From contig NZ_CP107905.1 of NCBI RefSeq assembly GCF_036014015.1, forward strand, positions 4,464,001-4,528,000: a stretch of 64,000 bases of DNA. Reading direction: 5' to 3'. Every line of letters starts with the position of its first letter. The first letter of the stretch is position 1. Position numbers and translations under genes: made by a program. The DNA is from Streptomyces sp. NBC_00457. GTDB lineage: Bacteria; Actinomycetota; Actinomycetes; Streptomycetales; Streptomycetaceae. Below the pieces are notes generated by a model that worked only from the letters and a program-made list of their open reading frames with translations, was not told the origin of the DNA and ran no database searches. This document shows positions 26,701 through 35,241 of the stretch, piece by piece.

Positions 26701-27153
26701 ATGCCGACGCCGCCCCCAGGCCTCACTTCCATTCCCCAGGACATCGAATGGCGCCTGCCCCGCCACTCCCGCAGCGTGGGCAGAGCCCGAACCCTCCTGC
26801 GCGAGCAGGCCACTTCATGGAAGCTCCCGGCCGAGCTGACGGAGACGGCGGTACTCCTGCTCAGCGAGCTGATGACGAACGCGTACCGCCACGCGAAGGT
26901 CTCCCCGGGCCGAGAGATCTGGGCCCGCTGTCTCATGGCGGACGACCGCCTACGCGTCTCCGTAACAGACGCGAACGACACGCTACCGACGCCACGGGAA
27001 GCACGCCTGGATGACGAGACCGGCCGAGGCCTCACACTGGTGACCGTGCTGGCGGATGCCTGGGGCGCGGACCCCAGACCTTGCGGGATCGGCAAGACGG
27101 TGTGGTTCGAGCTCTCGCACAAGCCCACTGACGTCTCCGAGGACCTGCAGTGA
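26701..27153 (+). CDS. RsbW-like ATP-binding protein (HATPase_c)
   Basis: 150 residues. GHKL/HATPase_c features: N-box LLLSELMTNAYRHAKV near residues 55-70, G1-like VSVTDANDTLP near 88-98, and G2 ETGRGLTLV near 109-117. This is the anti-sigma-factor-type kinase fold common in Streptomyces; partners are usually anti-anti-sigma or XRE-DUF5753 regulators. ATG 26701 is chosen because AAGGA lies about 11 nt upstream; the ATG at 26665 has none. It is divergent from the XRE-DUF5753 gene and its TGA overlaps the GTG of the next gene. Confidence 0.87.
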   Translation: MPTPPPGLTSIPQDIEWRLPRHSRSVGRARTLLREQATSWKLPAELTETAVLLLSELMTNAYRHAKVSPGREIWARCLMADDRLRVSVTDANDTLPTPREARLDDETGRGLTLVTVLADAWGADPRPCGIGKTVWFELSHKPTDVSEDLQ

Positions 27154-27460
27154 CACCTGACAGCGGTAGGCACTGGACGCCATCAGGTGCCGAGACCGAC
27201 GACCCGGAGCGGATCACTATCCGGGAGGCACTGGCTCGCGGCCAGGCCCTCTACGACCGCCGGATGGCCTTGGGCTCACCTCGGCGGAACTGGCCGAGCG
27301 GGCGGGGATGCCCCAGGACGAGATCGAGTGCATCCAGGAGGGCGGAACACAGGCCACGGTCGGCCTGCTGCGCGTTCCGGCTGCCGCCCTCGATGCCGAC
27401 GTACGACTCACGGCCGGACACGACATCGGTTCACTATCGTTCGAGGCGCATGCTGCATGA
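27150..27460 (+). pseudogene. Small helix-turn-helix protein, frameshifted
   Basis: It starts at GTG 27150, overlapping the previous stop as GTGA. The frame reads ERITIREALARGQALYDRRM, then leaves the protein at about 27272. Continuing in another frame gives LTSAELAERAGMPQDEIECI, then EGGTQATVGLLRVPAAALDA and a stop at 27458-27460: a typical XRE-type HTH. A one-base change in the TTGGGCTCACC stretch (about 27270-27280) would join the two parts. About 102 residues if intact. It is the third frameshifted regulatory gene within 2.5 kb. Confidence 0.75.
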
Positions 27461-27508
27461 TCGCATCGTGAGCTTCGAAAAGTCCTGCCTCGCTCCCAAG
27501 TACCAGTC

Positions 27509-28717
27509 CTACACGGCGCCCGGCACACGCACCCTTCCAGACAACAAGTCATCGACCAACCCTTGCCTGACCGTACGGAGCTTTGCCAGCCTTAGATCTT
27601 CCTGTTCAAGTCGCTGGTCAAAGCTACTTACAGCAATTAGAAGCTGCTCCTGATCCTGAATGGAAAGAGCAGGCAGAGAGATCGCCTGAATCGATCGGCC
27701 GGAAATCTTCACCATACTCTCAGAGGTCCCCTGAGCGAGAGCACGGATCTGTCGCCTAGCGCACTGCGACCTAAGAACCACCTCTAGAGCTTCAGCGCTC
27801 CAGCCTTCAGCCGGGGTAAGGCGCATCATCAAATCGGGATAGATAGATGGGGTGCCACTGCCTCGATATACCCCTGCGAGGCCGACTAGGTCCCTCGTGT
27901 TCGCTCGGCTCATTAGGAGATCTCCATCACGGAGCATGGCGTAATGGCCGGGCATGACCGTCGGAGGAGCGTTCTTCAACTGCCGAGGCGCAAAGCCGTC
28001 CGATGTCAGGCATCCCAGCCCGAGCACCTGCACCCCGGTCCACTCCTGCGTCGCTGTGGGCGAGTATCCATTCCGAGGTGCGCCACTGAGTACTTCTCCC
28101 AATGACACGCCCCACACACTGCGTGACAGCAACGCTTCAACTACACCCGCGCGCGTTGCGCGCAGTTTCGTGATCGACTCTTCCATGAGTCGCTCTTCCG
28201 CAGACGATGCCGCGATCATCTCAACGATGTACTGCTGCTCCGCGAGAGATCGCACAGGGAAGAGAAGCTTCGCGAACCGATCCCCTCCTAGATGCGCAAT
28301 ACTTGTAGTCTTCTTGGCGATCGACGCGAACACACCTGTACTCAGCCACCGACTAAAAACAGCCTGCGCATACTCAGGAAGAACCAGACCACCAGCCCGA
28401 AACCGCACAATCGTGTTCTGAAAGCAGAATGCCGCTGCAGGCCCCCGATAGATGGCACTACGCCCGACGAGTTCGAGACTCTGCCCCTCATTCAGCAGAA
28501 TATCTCCTGGCTGCAGCGCATACGCCTCGCGTTCGCTCTGCGTAAAGCCCATCAACTTGACGTCGGAATAGTCGATACGGCCGTCAAGCACATTCGCGAC
28601 CCTCAGATAGGGAAACTGCTCACCGTTGGCCCGACTCGACGGCGAAAGCTGCTTCCCCATGCGCACATCACCGACCTCGCCCACAGGGAGCCAGCGAATC
28701 GAGTCCTCAGCCGACAT
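27509..28717 (-). CDS. hsdS: Type I restriction enzyme specificity subunit (HsdS)
   Basis: 402 residues with two half-repeats, each a target-recognition domain plus a helical spacer. TRD1 spans about residues 5-180 (GKQLSPSSRANGEQFPYLRV and onward), the spacer is near 180-205 (EERLMEESITKLRATRAGVV), TRD2 about 206-375, and the second spacer is near the end (QEDLRLAKLRTVRQGLVDDL). The protein defines the bipartite DNA site for HsdM and HsdR. The start ATG 28717 has AAGGAG 7 nt upstream and overlaps the hsdM stop by 11 nt; a TTG two codons earlier is less likely. Its G+C content looks lower than the surrounding genes, as expected for swapped specificity subunits. Confidence 0.93.
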   Translation of the reverse strand: MSAEDSIRWLPVGEVGDVRMGKQLSPSSRANGEQFPYLRVANVLDGRIDYSDVKLMGFTQSEREAYALQPGDILLNEGQSLELVGRSAIYRGPAAAFCFQNTIVRFRAGGLVLPEYAQAVFSRWLSTGVFASIAKKTTSIAHLGGDRFAKLLFPVRSLAEQQYIVEMIAASSAEERLMEESITKLRATRAGVVEALLSRSVWGVSLGEVLSGAPRNGYSPTATQEWTGVQVLGLGCLTSDGFAPRQLKNAPPTVMPGHYAMLRDGDLLMSRANTRDLVGLAGVYRGSGTPSIYPDLMMRLTPAEGWSAEALEVVLRSQCARRQIRALAQGTSESMVKISGRSIQAISLPALSIQDQEQLLIAVSSFDQRLEQEDLRLAKLRTVRQGLVDDLLSGRVRVPGAV

Positions 28718-31514
28718 ACCCAAGCTCCTTCAGGAACCCGTCCAACGCCTGCGCAGCTTCCAGCCGCCGACCCTCGATATCCCGCAAGGAAACGGCGTAC
28801 TTCCCCTCCCAAACCCGATACGCCTCAGCCAACTCCCGCTGCCGACGCACCACATGCCCGCCCAGCTTCCCCGCCAGGTCATCCCGCAGAATCCCGAGCA
28901 CCACGTCCCGCTCCCCCGCAGCCTCGGCCAGCTTCTTCCTCGCCCGGATGAGGCGCGCCACCTTCACGGCGCCGCCCTCACCAGGGCCATCACCGTCAGC
29001 GCCGTTCTCCGCATCCGTACCCTCAACCGGACTCGGAACCGGAATTTCCAACAACGCCCCCTGCCCAGCCTCCTCCGCAGCCAGAGCCCGCCGCCCCTTG
29101 GTGGTACCCCCAGCCCTCGAACGACCGCCCCCCACCTTCTTCTTGGCCTTCTCCCGCTGCTCGGCCTTCTTCCGCTGGACTGCCGCGACCGGCCAGAAGT
29201 CGTCCTCCAGCTCCTCGATGGCCTTCTTCGCCTCGGACCGCTGCTTCGTCAGCTCCCGCATCTCGGCCTTGCTGAGCACCGCCTCGATCAACGCCGGGTC
29301 GATCTCGGCAGACCCCTCCGAGTCGGCGTCCGGTGACTCCGCCGCGGCCCGGGCCTCCTCCAGCGCGGCCTCGGCCTCCTGCGCGGCCTTCACCTTGGCG
29401 TCCAGGTCCGCGTGGGTGCGCTCCGCGGCGGCCAGGTCGTCCAGGAAGTCGGGCGCGATGGCCGCGACGACCTTGTGGTCGTAGGCCTGCCGCCGCTCCG
29501 CCGCCGTACGGTCGCGTGCTCCGCCCGTGCGCGGGTCGGGCTCGGGGGCGAGCATGGTCAGGACGGTCTCGACCCAGCCGTCGACGACGCCGCCGAAGCC
29601 GTTGACCGACAGGGCCTTGAGGTCGTTCTTGGCTTCGTGCCACCAACCGGCGACCGCGCCCGCCAGCGCGTACCGATCCAGGACGCCGACCGCGAGCAGG
29701 CTTTGCCGGAAAGAGTCGATCAAGTCGGCGCGCAGACGGGCGAGTTGGGCCTTACGTTCGTGCTCCGTGCGTTCGTCGCCCTCGATGGGCTCCAGGTTCG
29801 CGATCTGGTCGGCCTCTGCCTTCCACCACTCCTCGAAGGCGGTCCAGAGCTTCTGCTCCCGCCCGCTCGCCAGCTCGGCCAGGCGGGACGCGTCCGGTCG
29901 TTCGCCCTCGGGCAGGAAGTCGACGTACTCAGGATCGTCGGCCCGTATGTCGAACAGGTCCTGAACCTTGATCTCGTACGCGTCGAGGAGTTCCTTCTTC
30001 GCCTCGATCTCGGCGACCGGGACACCGCCCATCAGGTGGGCCCGTACGTCCTGCGGCTCGGCCGGCGGGGTGTTGTCGACGTAGCGGCGGATGTTGAGGT
30101 TGTAGCCGTTCTCCGCCAGGTCGTCGCGCCCGACCGCGCGTGCGAAGCCCTCTACGTCCTCGAAGGTCTCGTCGTCCTGGAACGCGCGGAAGGTGGAGAC
30201 GATCTTCTCGATGTGCTCGGGGAGCAGGACGTTCTGGGCGCGCTCCGCGTGGAACTCGCGGCCCGCGTTGATGAACAGCACCTGGTTACGGCGGTCCGGG
30301 CGCCTCTGCGCCGGCGGGCGCAGCGCGATCACGCACGCCGGGATGCCCGTCCCGTAGAAGAGGTTCGGCGCGAGTCCGATGACCGCTTCGATGAGGTCAG
30401 CCTTCAGGAGGTTGGCGCGGATCTTCTGTTCCTCGCCGCCGCGGAAGAGTACGCCGTGCGGCATGACGGTGAAGACGGAGCCGTCCCGCTGCTTCACCAT
30501 GTCCAGCATGTGCTGGAGGAACATCAGGTCGGCTTTGCCGCGCTCGGAGGTCTGGCCGTGCGGCATGCGGCTCAGCAGGTTCGGTACCTCGGACTGTTTG
30601 TAGTCCATGGAGAAGGGCGGGTTGCTGAGCACCAGGTCGAAGTCGCGCTCGGGGTGGAGTGGGTTGGTGAGCGTGTCGCCCGTTCTGAGGGAGAAGTGCT
30701 TGGCCCCGTGGAAAAGCATGTTCATCGTGGCCATGACCCAGGAGCCACTGTTGGCGTCCTGTCCGGCCAGCCTCAGGTCCTTGGAGTCCTCGCCGTGCTC
30801 GTCGACGTACTCCATAGCGTGGATCAGCATGCCTCCGGAGCCCACACACGGGTCGTAGATCCGCATGCCGCCGTGCGGGCGCGCCAGCTCGACCATCATG
30901 CGGACCACCGCACGCGGGGTGTAGAACTCGCCGCCCTTGCTGCCTGCCGTGTCCGCGAAGTCCTTGATCAGATACTCGTACGCGGCGCCGATCATGTCGG
31001 GGAACTCGAAGTCCTCGCCACGCAGCCGGATGCTGCCGAAGTGCTCGATGAGCGACCGGAGCCGGTTGTCGGCCAGGGCGGCGGCTGAGCCCTTGCCGCT
31101 GCCTCCGCCGCCGATGCGGTTGAAGTTGACGTGGGCGAACAGGCCACGCAGTTCGCTGTTGCCCTTCTGGCGCTCCAGCGCGTCGAGGGCGGGCTGGAGG
31201 TACTCCGTGGCGACGTCGTCGACGGCCCCGGCCAGCTTCTCCCAGCGGGCCTCCTCAGGCACGAAGATGACTCCGCGCGGGCCGTACCACTCGTACTGCT
31301 CTGCCTCGTCCTTCGCGTCCTCGGGGCTGTCGCCGGCCTCCAGTCGCTCCTTGATGATCGCTTGCTGGGCGGCCTCGAACTCGTCGTTCACCCGCTTGAG
31401 GAAGAGGAGTACGAAGATGAAGTCGCGGTACTCAGCGGCGTCCATCGTGCCGCGCAGGATGTCCGCCGCCGCGAAGAGATGGCGTTCCAATTGCGCGAGC
31501 GTGAGCTTGGCCAC
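28707..31514 (-). CDS. hsdM: Type I N6-adenine DNA methyltransferase (HsdM), long form
   Basis: About 935 residues, nearly twice a classical HsdM. The N-terminal helical domain (LERHLFAAADILRGTMDAAE) is followed by the methyltransferase: motif I DPCVGSGGML near residue 221 binds S-adenosylmethionine, and motif IV LSNPPF near 296 is the catalytic NPPF. The C-terminal half (about 500-935) is charged and coiled-coil rich (HADLDAKVKAAQEAEAALEE). It protects self DNA by adenine methylation with HsdS. I prefer GTG 31514 (VAKLTLAQ, GGAG 8 nt upstream) over GTG 31523. It overlaps hsdS and lies 160 bp after the paralogous MTase-like gene. Confidence 0.94.
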   Translation of the reverse strand: MAKLTLAQLERHLFAAADILRGTMDAAEYRDFIFVLLFLKRVNDEFEAAQQAIIKERLEAGDSPEDAKDEAEQYEWYGPRGVIFVPEEARWEKLAGAVDDVATEYLQPALDALERQKGNSELRGLFAHVNFNRIGGGGSGKGSAAALADNRLRSLIEHFGSIRLRGEDFEFPDMIGAAYEYLIKDFADTAGSKGGEFYTPRAVVRMMVELARPHGGMRIYDPCVGSGGMLIHAMEYVDEHGEDSKDLRLAGQDANSGSWVMATMNMLFHGAKHFSLRTGDTLTNPLHPERDFDLVLSNPPFSMDYKQSEVPNLLSRMPHGQTSERGKADLMFLQHMLDMVKQRDGSVFTVMPHGVLFRGGEEQKIRANLLKADLIEAVIGLAPNLFYGTGIPACVIALRPPAQRRPDRRNQVLFINAGREFHAERAQNVLLPEHIEKIVSTFRAFQDDETFEDVEGFARAVGRDDLAENGYNLNIRRYVDNTPPAEPQDVRAHLMGGVPVAEIEAKKELLDAYEIKVQDLFDIRADDPEYVDFLPEGERPDASRLAELASGREQKLWTAFEEWWKAEADQIANLEPIEGDERTEHERKAQLARLRADLIDSFRQSLLAVGVLDRYALAGAVAGWWHEAKNDLKALSVNGFGGVVDGWVETVLTMLAPEPDPRTGGARDRTAAERRQAYDHKVVAAIAPDFLDDLAAAERTHADLDAKVKAAQEAEAALEEARAAAESPDADSEGSAEIDPALIEAVLSKAEMRELTKQRSEAKKAIEELEDDFWPVAAVQRKKAEQREKAKKKVGGGRSRAGGTTKGRRALAAEEAGQGALLEIPVPSPVEGTDAENGADGDGPGEGGAVKVARLIRARKKLAEAAGERDVVLGILRDDLAGKLGGHVVRRQRELAEAYRVWEGKYAVSLRDIEGRRLEAAQALDGFLKELGYVG

Positions 31515-31675
31515 GTACGGCACTCCCTGTGGTGACTGGCTTGTCCGGCTGCATCGGGAAGCCTACGGCTTCTCACGAGTCAGGGATCACCACATCCCAT
31601 CAAGAGCACATTGTGAGCGGATGTGCCTTTCCGTAATCACGAGATTCTTGCTTCCGTACGTCAACCGGCACCAGG

Positions 31676-34507
31676 TCAGCTCACAAAACCGACCGAGGTC
31701 CGGTCGGATTCCAGGTCCTTCATCATGGTCCGCTTGATCAGGTCGATCTTGGCCAGCTGAGCGTGCCGCAGTTCACGCTGCTCGGCGAGTGCGGTCACCG
31801 CATCCACGATGCGCTGCTGTTCCTCAAGACCCGGCAGTTCGATCTCCACGTTCAGCAGTCGGCCGGCAGGCAGGTCGTACAGCTCGTCGCGGCTCTCACG
31901 CGCCTGAGCATAGAGACGGGGGTGTACCGAGCGGTGTGAGAGCCAGGCCGCCAGATATCCCGGCAGGACGCGGGTGGCGTCCGGCAGGAGCCTGAGGACG
32001 CTTCCGCCGTATGTGGCGTTGGGAAGCTGCTCATTCCAGACGATCGCACGGTATCCCCGGGCTGCCGTGACACGAGCCGTCAGCAGAACGTCGCCGACTG
32101 TCAGGATCTCCGAGAGTCTGGGAGGGGAGTCCGCACGCCGGTAACGGAGCCCGGCCGCCACGAAGCCGCGCTCGGTGAGGTGACGAGCCTCCACTGCGGG
32201 GACACCGTTGGGCTCCTCACTCAGGCGACCGGATGTTCCGGTCCTGGCGGTCTTGATGACCTCTCCGAGGGTGCGGCGATCAACTCGGCCGTCGGTCTCG
32301 GACGCGGCGTCGAGCACCGGTAGCAGAATCATCAACTCGTCCACGTCCAACTTGGCCAGGGCCCCTTCGACAGTCTTCTCCGTGTCTGTCAGGGCATGGA
32401 CCCGCTGTGCGGTCTGGCGCCGTCTGTCCGCCACATCCGCGCCGGCCAGGGAGGAGAGATCCCACGCGCTCTGCTGGGACCACGGGTTGTTCTGGAGGAA
32501 GCTGGCGCTCGGGCCGGTCAGCTGGGACTCGATCTCACGGAACGACAGCCCGTACTTCTCCTGCCACCTCTCGTACGTGTCGACAAGCTCCCTTCGCCTC
32601 GACGCGACCAGGGCATCGAGCCTGCTCGTCAGACCTTCCCGAAGCGCGGACAGGTCCTCCTCCGGCGGCAGCGGACAGCCCCGTCGCGCCAGGGTCCTGA
32701 GATGGGGGCCGACCTCACGCCACCAGTCCGTGAACGCCCCGGAGAGGGAATACGGAGCCAGGATGCTCGACGCTCCCATCAACTCGGCGTAGGCCTTGAG
32801 TAGTTGGCGCTTCACGAGACCCGTCCGGTTGTTGGACGTCTCAGCTCCGCTCTGGGCTGGTGCAAGCCCTGCGATGTGCCTCTGTGCCAGCCCCCACCAC
32901 TGATCAAAGGCGGCGAGCAGGCGCTGCTCGCTGTCTCGGGCCAGTTCTGTCAGCGTTCGGGGGTCCGGCCGCTCGGGCGGCGGCAGGAAATCCATGTAGG
33001 CCGGATCTCCGTATCGCGCGGTGAAGAGCTGGCGTGGCGCGATTCCGTAGGCTCCCAGCAGCGCTTCTTTGTCATTGATCTCGGCTACCGGCATTCCACC
33101 GCTCAGGTGGGCCTGTATGTCCTGCGGTTCCGGTAGCGGGGCGCTGTCAACGTACCTGCGGATATTGAGACTGTCGTCATTCTCGGAGAGATACGACCGG
33201 TCCACGACCCGAGCGAAACGGCGGACATCTGCGAAACCTCGAACTGCGGAAGCGATCTTCTCGATGTGTTCCGATCGCATCAGGTTCTGCGCGAGCCCAC
33301 GTTCGTATTCACGAGAGGCATCGATAAACAGCACCTTGCCGCGCCGTTCCGCCGTCTTTTGCCCGGGAGCACGCAGGAGCAGCACGCAGGGCGCGATTGC
33401 CGTCGACGAGAAGAGGTTCGGCGCGAGACCGATGACAGCCTCGACCACGTCAGCGTCCAGCAGTGCCGTGCGCGTGGCCTGGTCTCGCCCGCCACGGAAC
33501 AGTGGACCGTGCGTAACCACCGTGCAGACCGATCCCCCACGCCGGGTCACCAGTCCGAGCATGTACTGGAGAAAACCCCAGTCCGCCGGGCCCCTTTCGG
33601 AAACCGGTCCGTACCGTGCGTACTGTCCCACCGCCTGTGCCTGGTCCGCCCGAAGGGACAGGCCGAACGGCGGCACACTGAGAACGAGGTCGAACTCACC
33701 TGACTCCGACGGAGCCGACAACAGGGAATCACCGCGCTCAACGGCAGGGTCCTGGATCTGGTGAAAGTACAGGTTCAGGCTGGCGAGTTCGGCGGTCGAG
33801 GCGTCGATGTCCTGCCCGGCGAGCGCTGGCGGTGGGGCATCCCTCCCCTGCTCATCCACGTACTGCTTGGCGTGCAGAAGCATGCCCCCCGTTCCGCAGA
33901 AGGGGTCATAGATCCGCATGCCAGCCTGCGGCTGGGCGACTTCAGTCAGCAAGTGGACCAACTCGCGAGGTGTGTAGTGCTCTCCCGAGTGGCGCATCGA
34001 CGCCTCAGTCGCCTTGAGGAAGGACTCCATGGCGTCGCCGAGCATCTCGGGATAAGCAAGAGCTGCGAAGTCGAGTCGCACTCCGCGGATTGCCTCGATC
34101 AATCTCTCTTGAGCCGCGTCATCCATCCGTCCGACGGCGGCGGCCGCCCGTCGAAGGAGTCCGGCGATCAGCGGAGGACGATCGCTCTCCTCGCCGGTCG
34201 CGCCCAGCACCCGAAGTGCCTGGTCTTCCAGCATGCGAGGCAGAGCACCGCCCGCGCCCGTCCCCCTAGCCCCGGTGATGCGGCGCCGGGATTCAGCCCA
34301 TCGCTCCTGGTCGAACTCATCGAGCGCGTGCTGCGAGAAGAGCATGGCGAGGACCACGTCTGGCCGGTCCCGATGATCACTGACAATGCGGGGCACCGCT
34401 TCCATGGCGTTACGGAGAGCGCGCTCCACGTCATTCGGCACAGTGAAGTTCAAAGCCACGCTCCCCGCCGTCTCTCGCTTCTCCCACAGCGCGGCGCCCT
34501 CCGCCAC
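31676..34507 (-). CDS. HsdM-like protein with degenerate catalytic motif, fused to half an HsdS
   Basis: 943 residues. The N-terminal domain (about 25-150) is unlike HsdM; the methyltransferase core has motif I DPFCGTGGML near 195, but motif IV reads LSVPPF near 277 where active enzymes have N/D-PP-Y/F. The middle is clearly paralogous to the neighbouring hsdM (LNIRRYVDSAPLPEPQDIQA versus LNIRRYVDNTPPAEPQDVRA). Residues about 735-930 resemble one HsdS target-recognition half (GDVLLTARVTAARGYRAIVW, then PGLEEQQRIVDAVTALAE). Val in place of Asn should abolish base methylation while leaving cofactor and DNA binding possible, so I infer a DNA sensor or specificity protein. GTG 34507 lies 17 bp after the rloB stop, in one operon with the AAA ATPase and RloB. 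Confidence 0.85.
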   Translation of the reverse strand: MAEGAALWEKRETAGSVALNFTVPNDVERALRNAMEAVPRIVSDHRDRPDVVLAMLFSQHALDEFDQERWAESRRRITGARGTGAGGALPRMLEDQALRVLGATGEESDRPPLIAGLLRRAAAAVGRMDDAAQERLIEAIRGVRLDFAALAYPEMLGDAMESFLKATEASMRHSGEHYTPRELVHLLTEVAQPQAGMRIYDPFCGTGGMLLHAKQYVDEQGRDAPPPALAGQDIDASTAELASLNLYFHQIQDPAVERGDSLLSAPSESGEFDLVLSVPPFGLSLRADQAQAVGQYARYGPVSERGPADWGFLQYMLGLVTRRGGSVCTVVTHGPLFRGGRDQATRTALLDADVVEAVIGLAPNLFSSTAIAPCVLLLRAPGQKTAERRGKVLFIDASREYERGLAQNLMRSEHIEKIASAVRGFADVRRFARVVDRSYLSENDDSLNIRRYVDSAPLPEPQDIQAHLSGGMPVAEINDKEALLGAYGIAPRQLFTARYGDPAYMDFLPPPERPDPRTLTELARDSEQRLLAAFDQWWGLAQRHIAGLAPAQSGAETSNNRTGLVKRQLLKAYAELMGASSILAPYSLSGAFTDWWREVGPHLRTLARRGCPLPPEEDLSALREGLTSRLDALVASRRRELVDTYERWQEKYGLSFREIESQLTGPSASFLQNNPWSQQSAWDLSSLAGADVADRRRQTAQRVHALTDTEKTVEGALAKLDVDELMILLPVLDAASETDGRVDRRTLGEVIKTARTGTSGRLSEEPNGVPAVEARHLTERGFVAAGLRYRRADSPPRLSEILTVGDVLLTARVTAARGYRAIVWNEQLPNATYGGSVLRLLPDATRVLPGYLAAWLSHRSVHPRLYAQARESRDELYDLPAGRLLNVEIELPGLEEQQRIVDAVTALAEQRELRHAQLAKIDLIKRTMMKDLESDRTSVGFVS

Positions 34508-34524
34508 GCTCGAAGACAGTTGGC

Positions 34525-35241
34525 TCAGTAGTCGACCACGTCCAGGCCTTCCTCAACGAAGCGCCAGACGTCGGTATACGGGTCCCAGCGGTTCTGGTCA
34601 GAGCCGGTGTGCACGGAGTTGATCTGCTGCGCGTACTGGCGAGCCTTCTTGTAGTTGCGCGCCAGCTGCCCCGATTTGATCCGCTTGGCGTCCTCCGGAG
34701 AGACAGCCCGGCCATTGGGGCCGTATGTCTGGAGAAAGCCGGGCTGCCGCTTGAGGCGGGCGGCGACATCGTCGCAGACACCGCCGAAGGTGCTCGTGTA
34801 GTTCTGATAGTGGAGCAGGCGCCACAGCTCGAAACAGGGGTGAGAGTAGGCGACGTGCACCCCTGCCTTCTTCGCCCGTGAAAAGGCCGTGGGGATGTCC
34901 TTGTGCTGATCCCGGTCGAACAGACACCAGACCTGAGGCCAGTTCCAGTCCTCGGGTTTCAGGCCGGCCTTCTTGGCGGCCTTCTGCACTTCGACCAGCT
35001 TGTCGATGGCGTCTTCCACGAGAGGCAGGGGCTTGCGGCGGCTCGACGAAACTGCGGCGTTCTCGATGGAGTGATTGATCCTGCGCCCCTGCTGCGCGCG
35101 GGTCCCGTGCCCCATCACGTACTCGACGAACTCCGGCTCGGTGACCTCGCCCTCCGTGAAGACGTACACCTCACGAGGCCGGTCACCGGCTCGTGGCTTC
35201 TTGCCGCGGCTTATGCCGTCCCGCCCCTTGACCCTCGCCAT
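34525..35241 (-). CDS. rloB: RloB family protein (TOPRIM-like)
   Basis: 238 residues. VFTEGEVTEPEFVEY near residues 27-41 and WCLFDRDQHKDI near 104-116 are the acidic motifs of the RloB/TOPRIM-like fold (Glu in the first strand, DxD later), followed by SHPCFELWRLLHY near 133-145. RloB was named from genes lying in restriction loci and pairs with RloA-type AAA ATPases; related ATPase-TOPRIM pairs (such as AriA-AriB of PARIS, or the domains of OLD/Gabija proteins) are anti-phage nucleases or toxins. Its ATG overlaps the ATPase TGA by one base (TGATG), so the two are translationally coupled. The enzymatic activity is inferred. Confidence 0.9.
   Translation of the reverse strand: MARVKGRDGISRGKKPRAGDRPREVYVFTEGEVTEPEFVEYVMGHGTRAQQGRRINHSIENAAVSSSRRKPLPLVEDAIDKLVEVQKAAKKAGLKPEDWNWPQVWCLFDRDQHKDIPTAFSRAKKAGVHVAYSHPCFELWRLLHYQNYTSTFGGVCDDVAARLKRQPGFLQTYGPNGRAVSPEDAKRIKSGQLARNYKKARQYAQQINSVHTGSDQNRWDPYTDVWRFVEEGLDVVDY

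Noticed and set aside
31676..34507. Interpreting the HsdM-like gene as BREX PglX or a type IIG enzyme
   Set aside because: No BREX partners (PglZ, BrxC, BrxL) and no nuclease domain in the protein; length and middle region match the adjacent hsdM instead.
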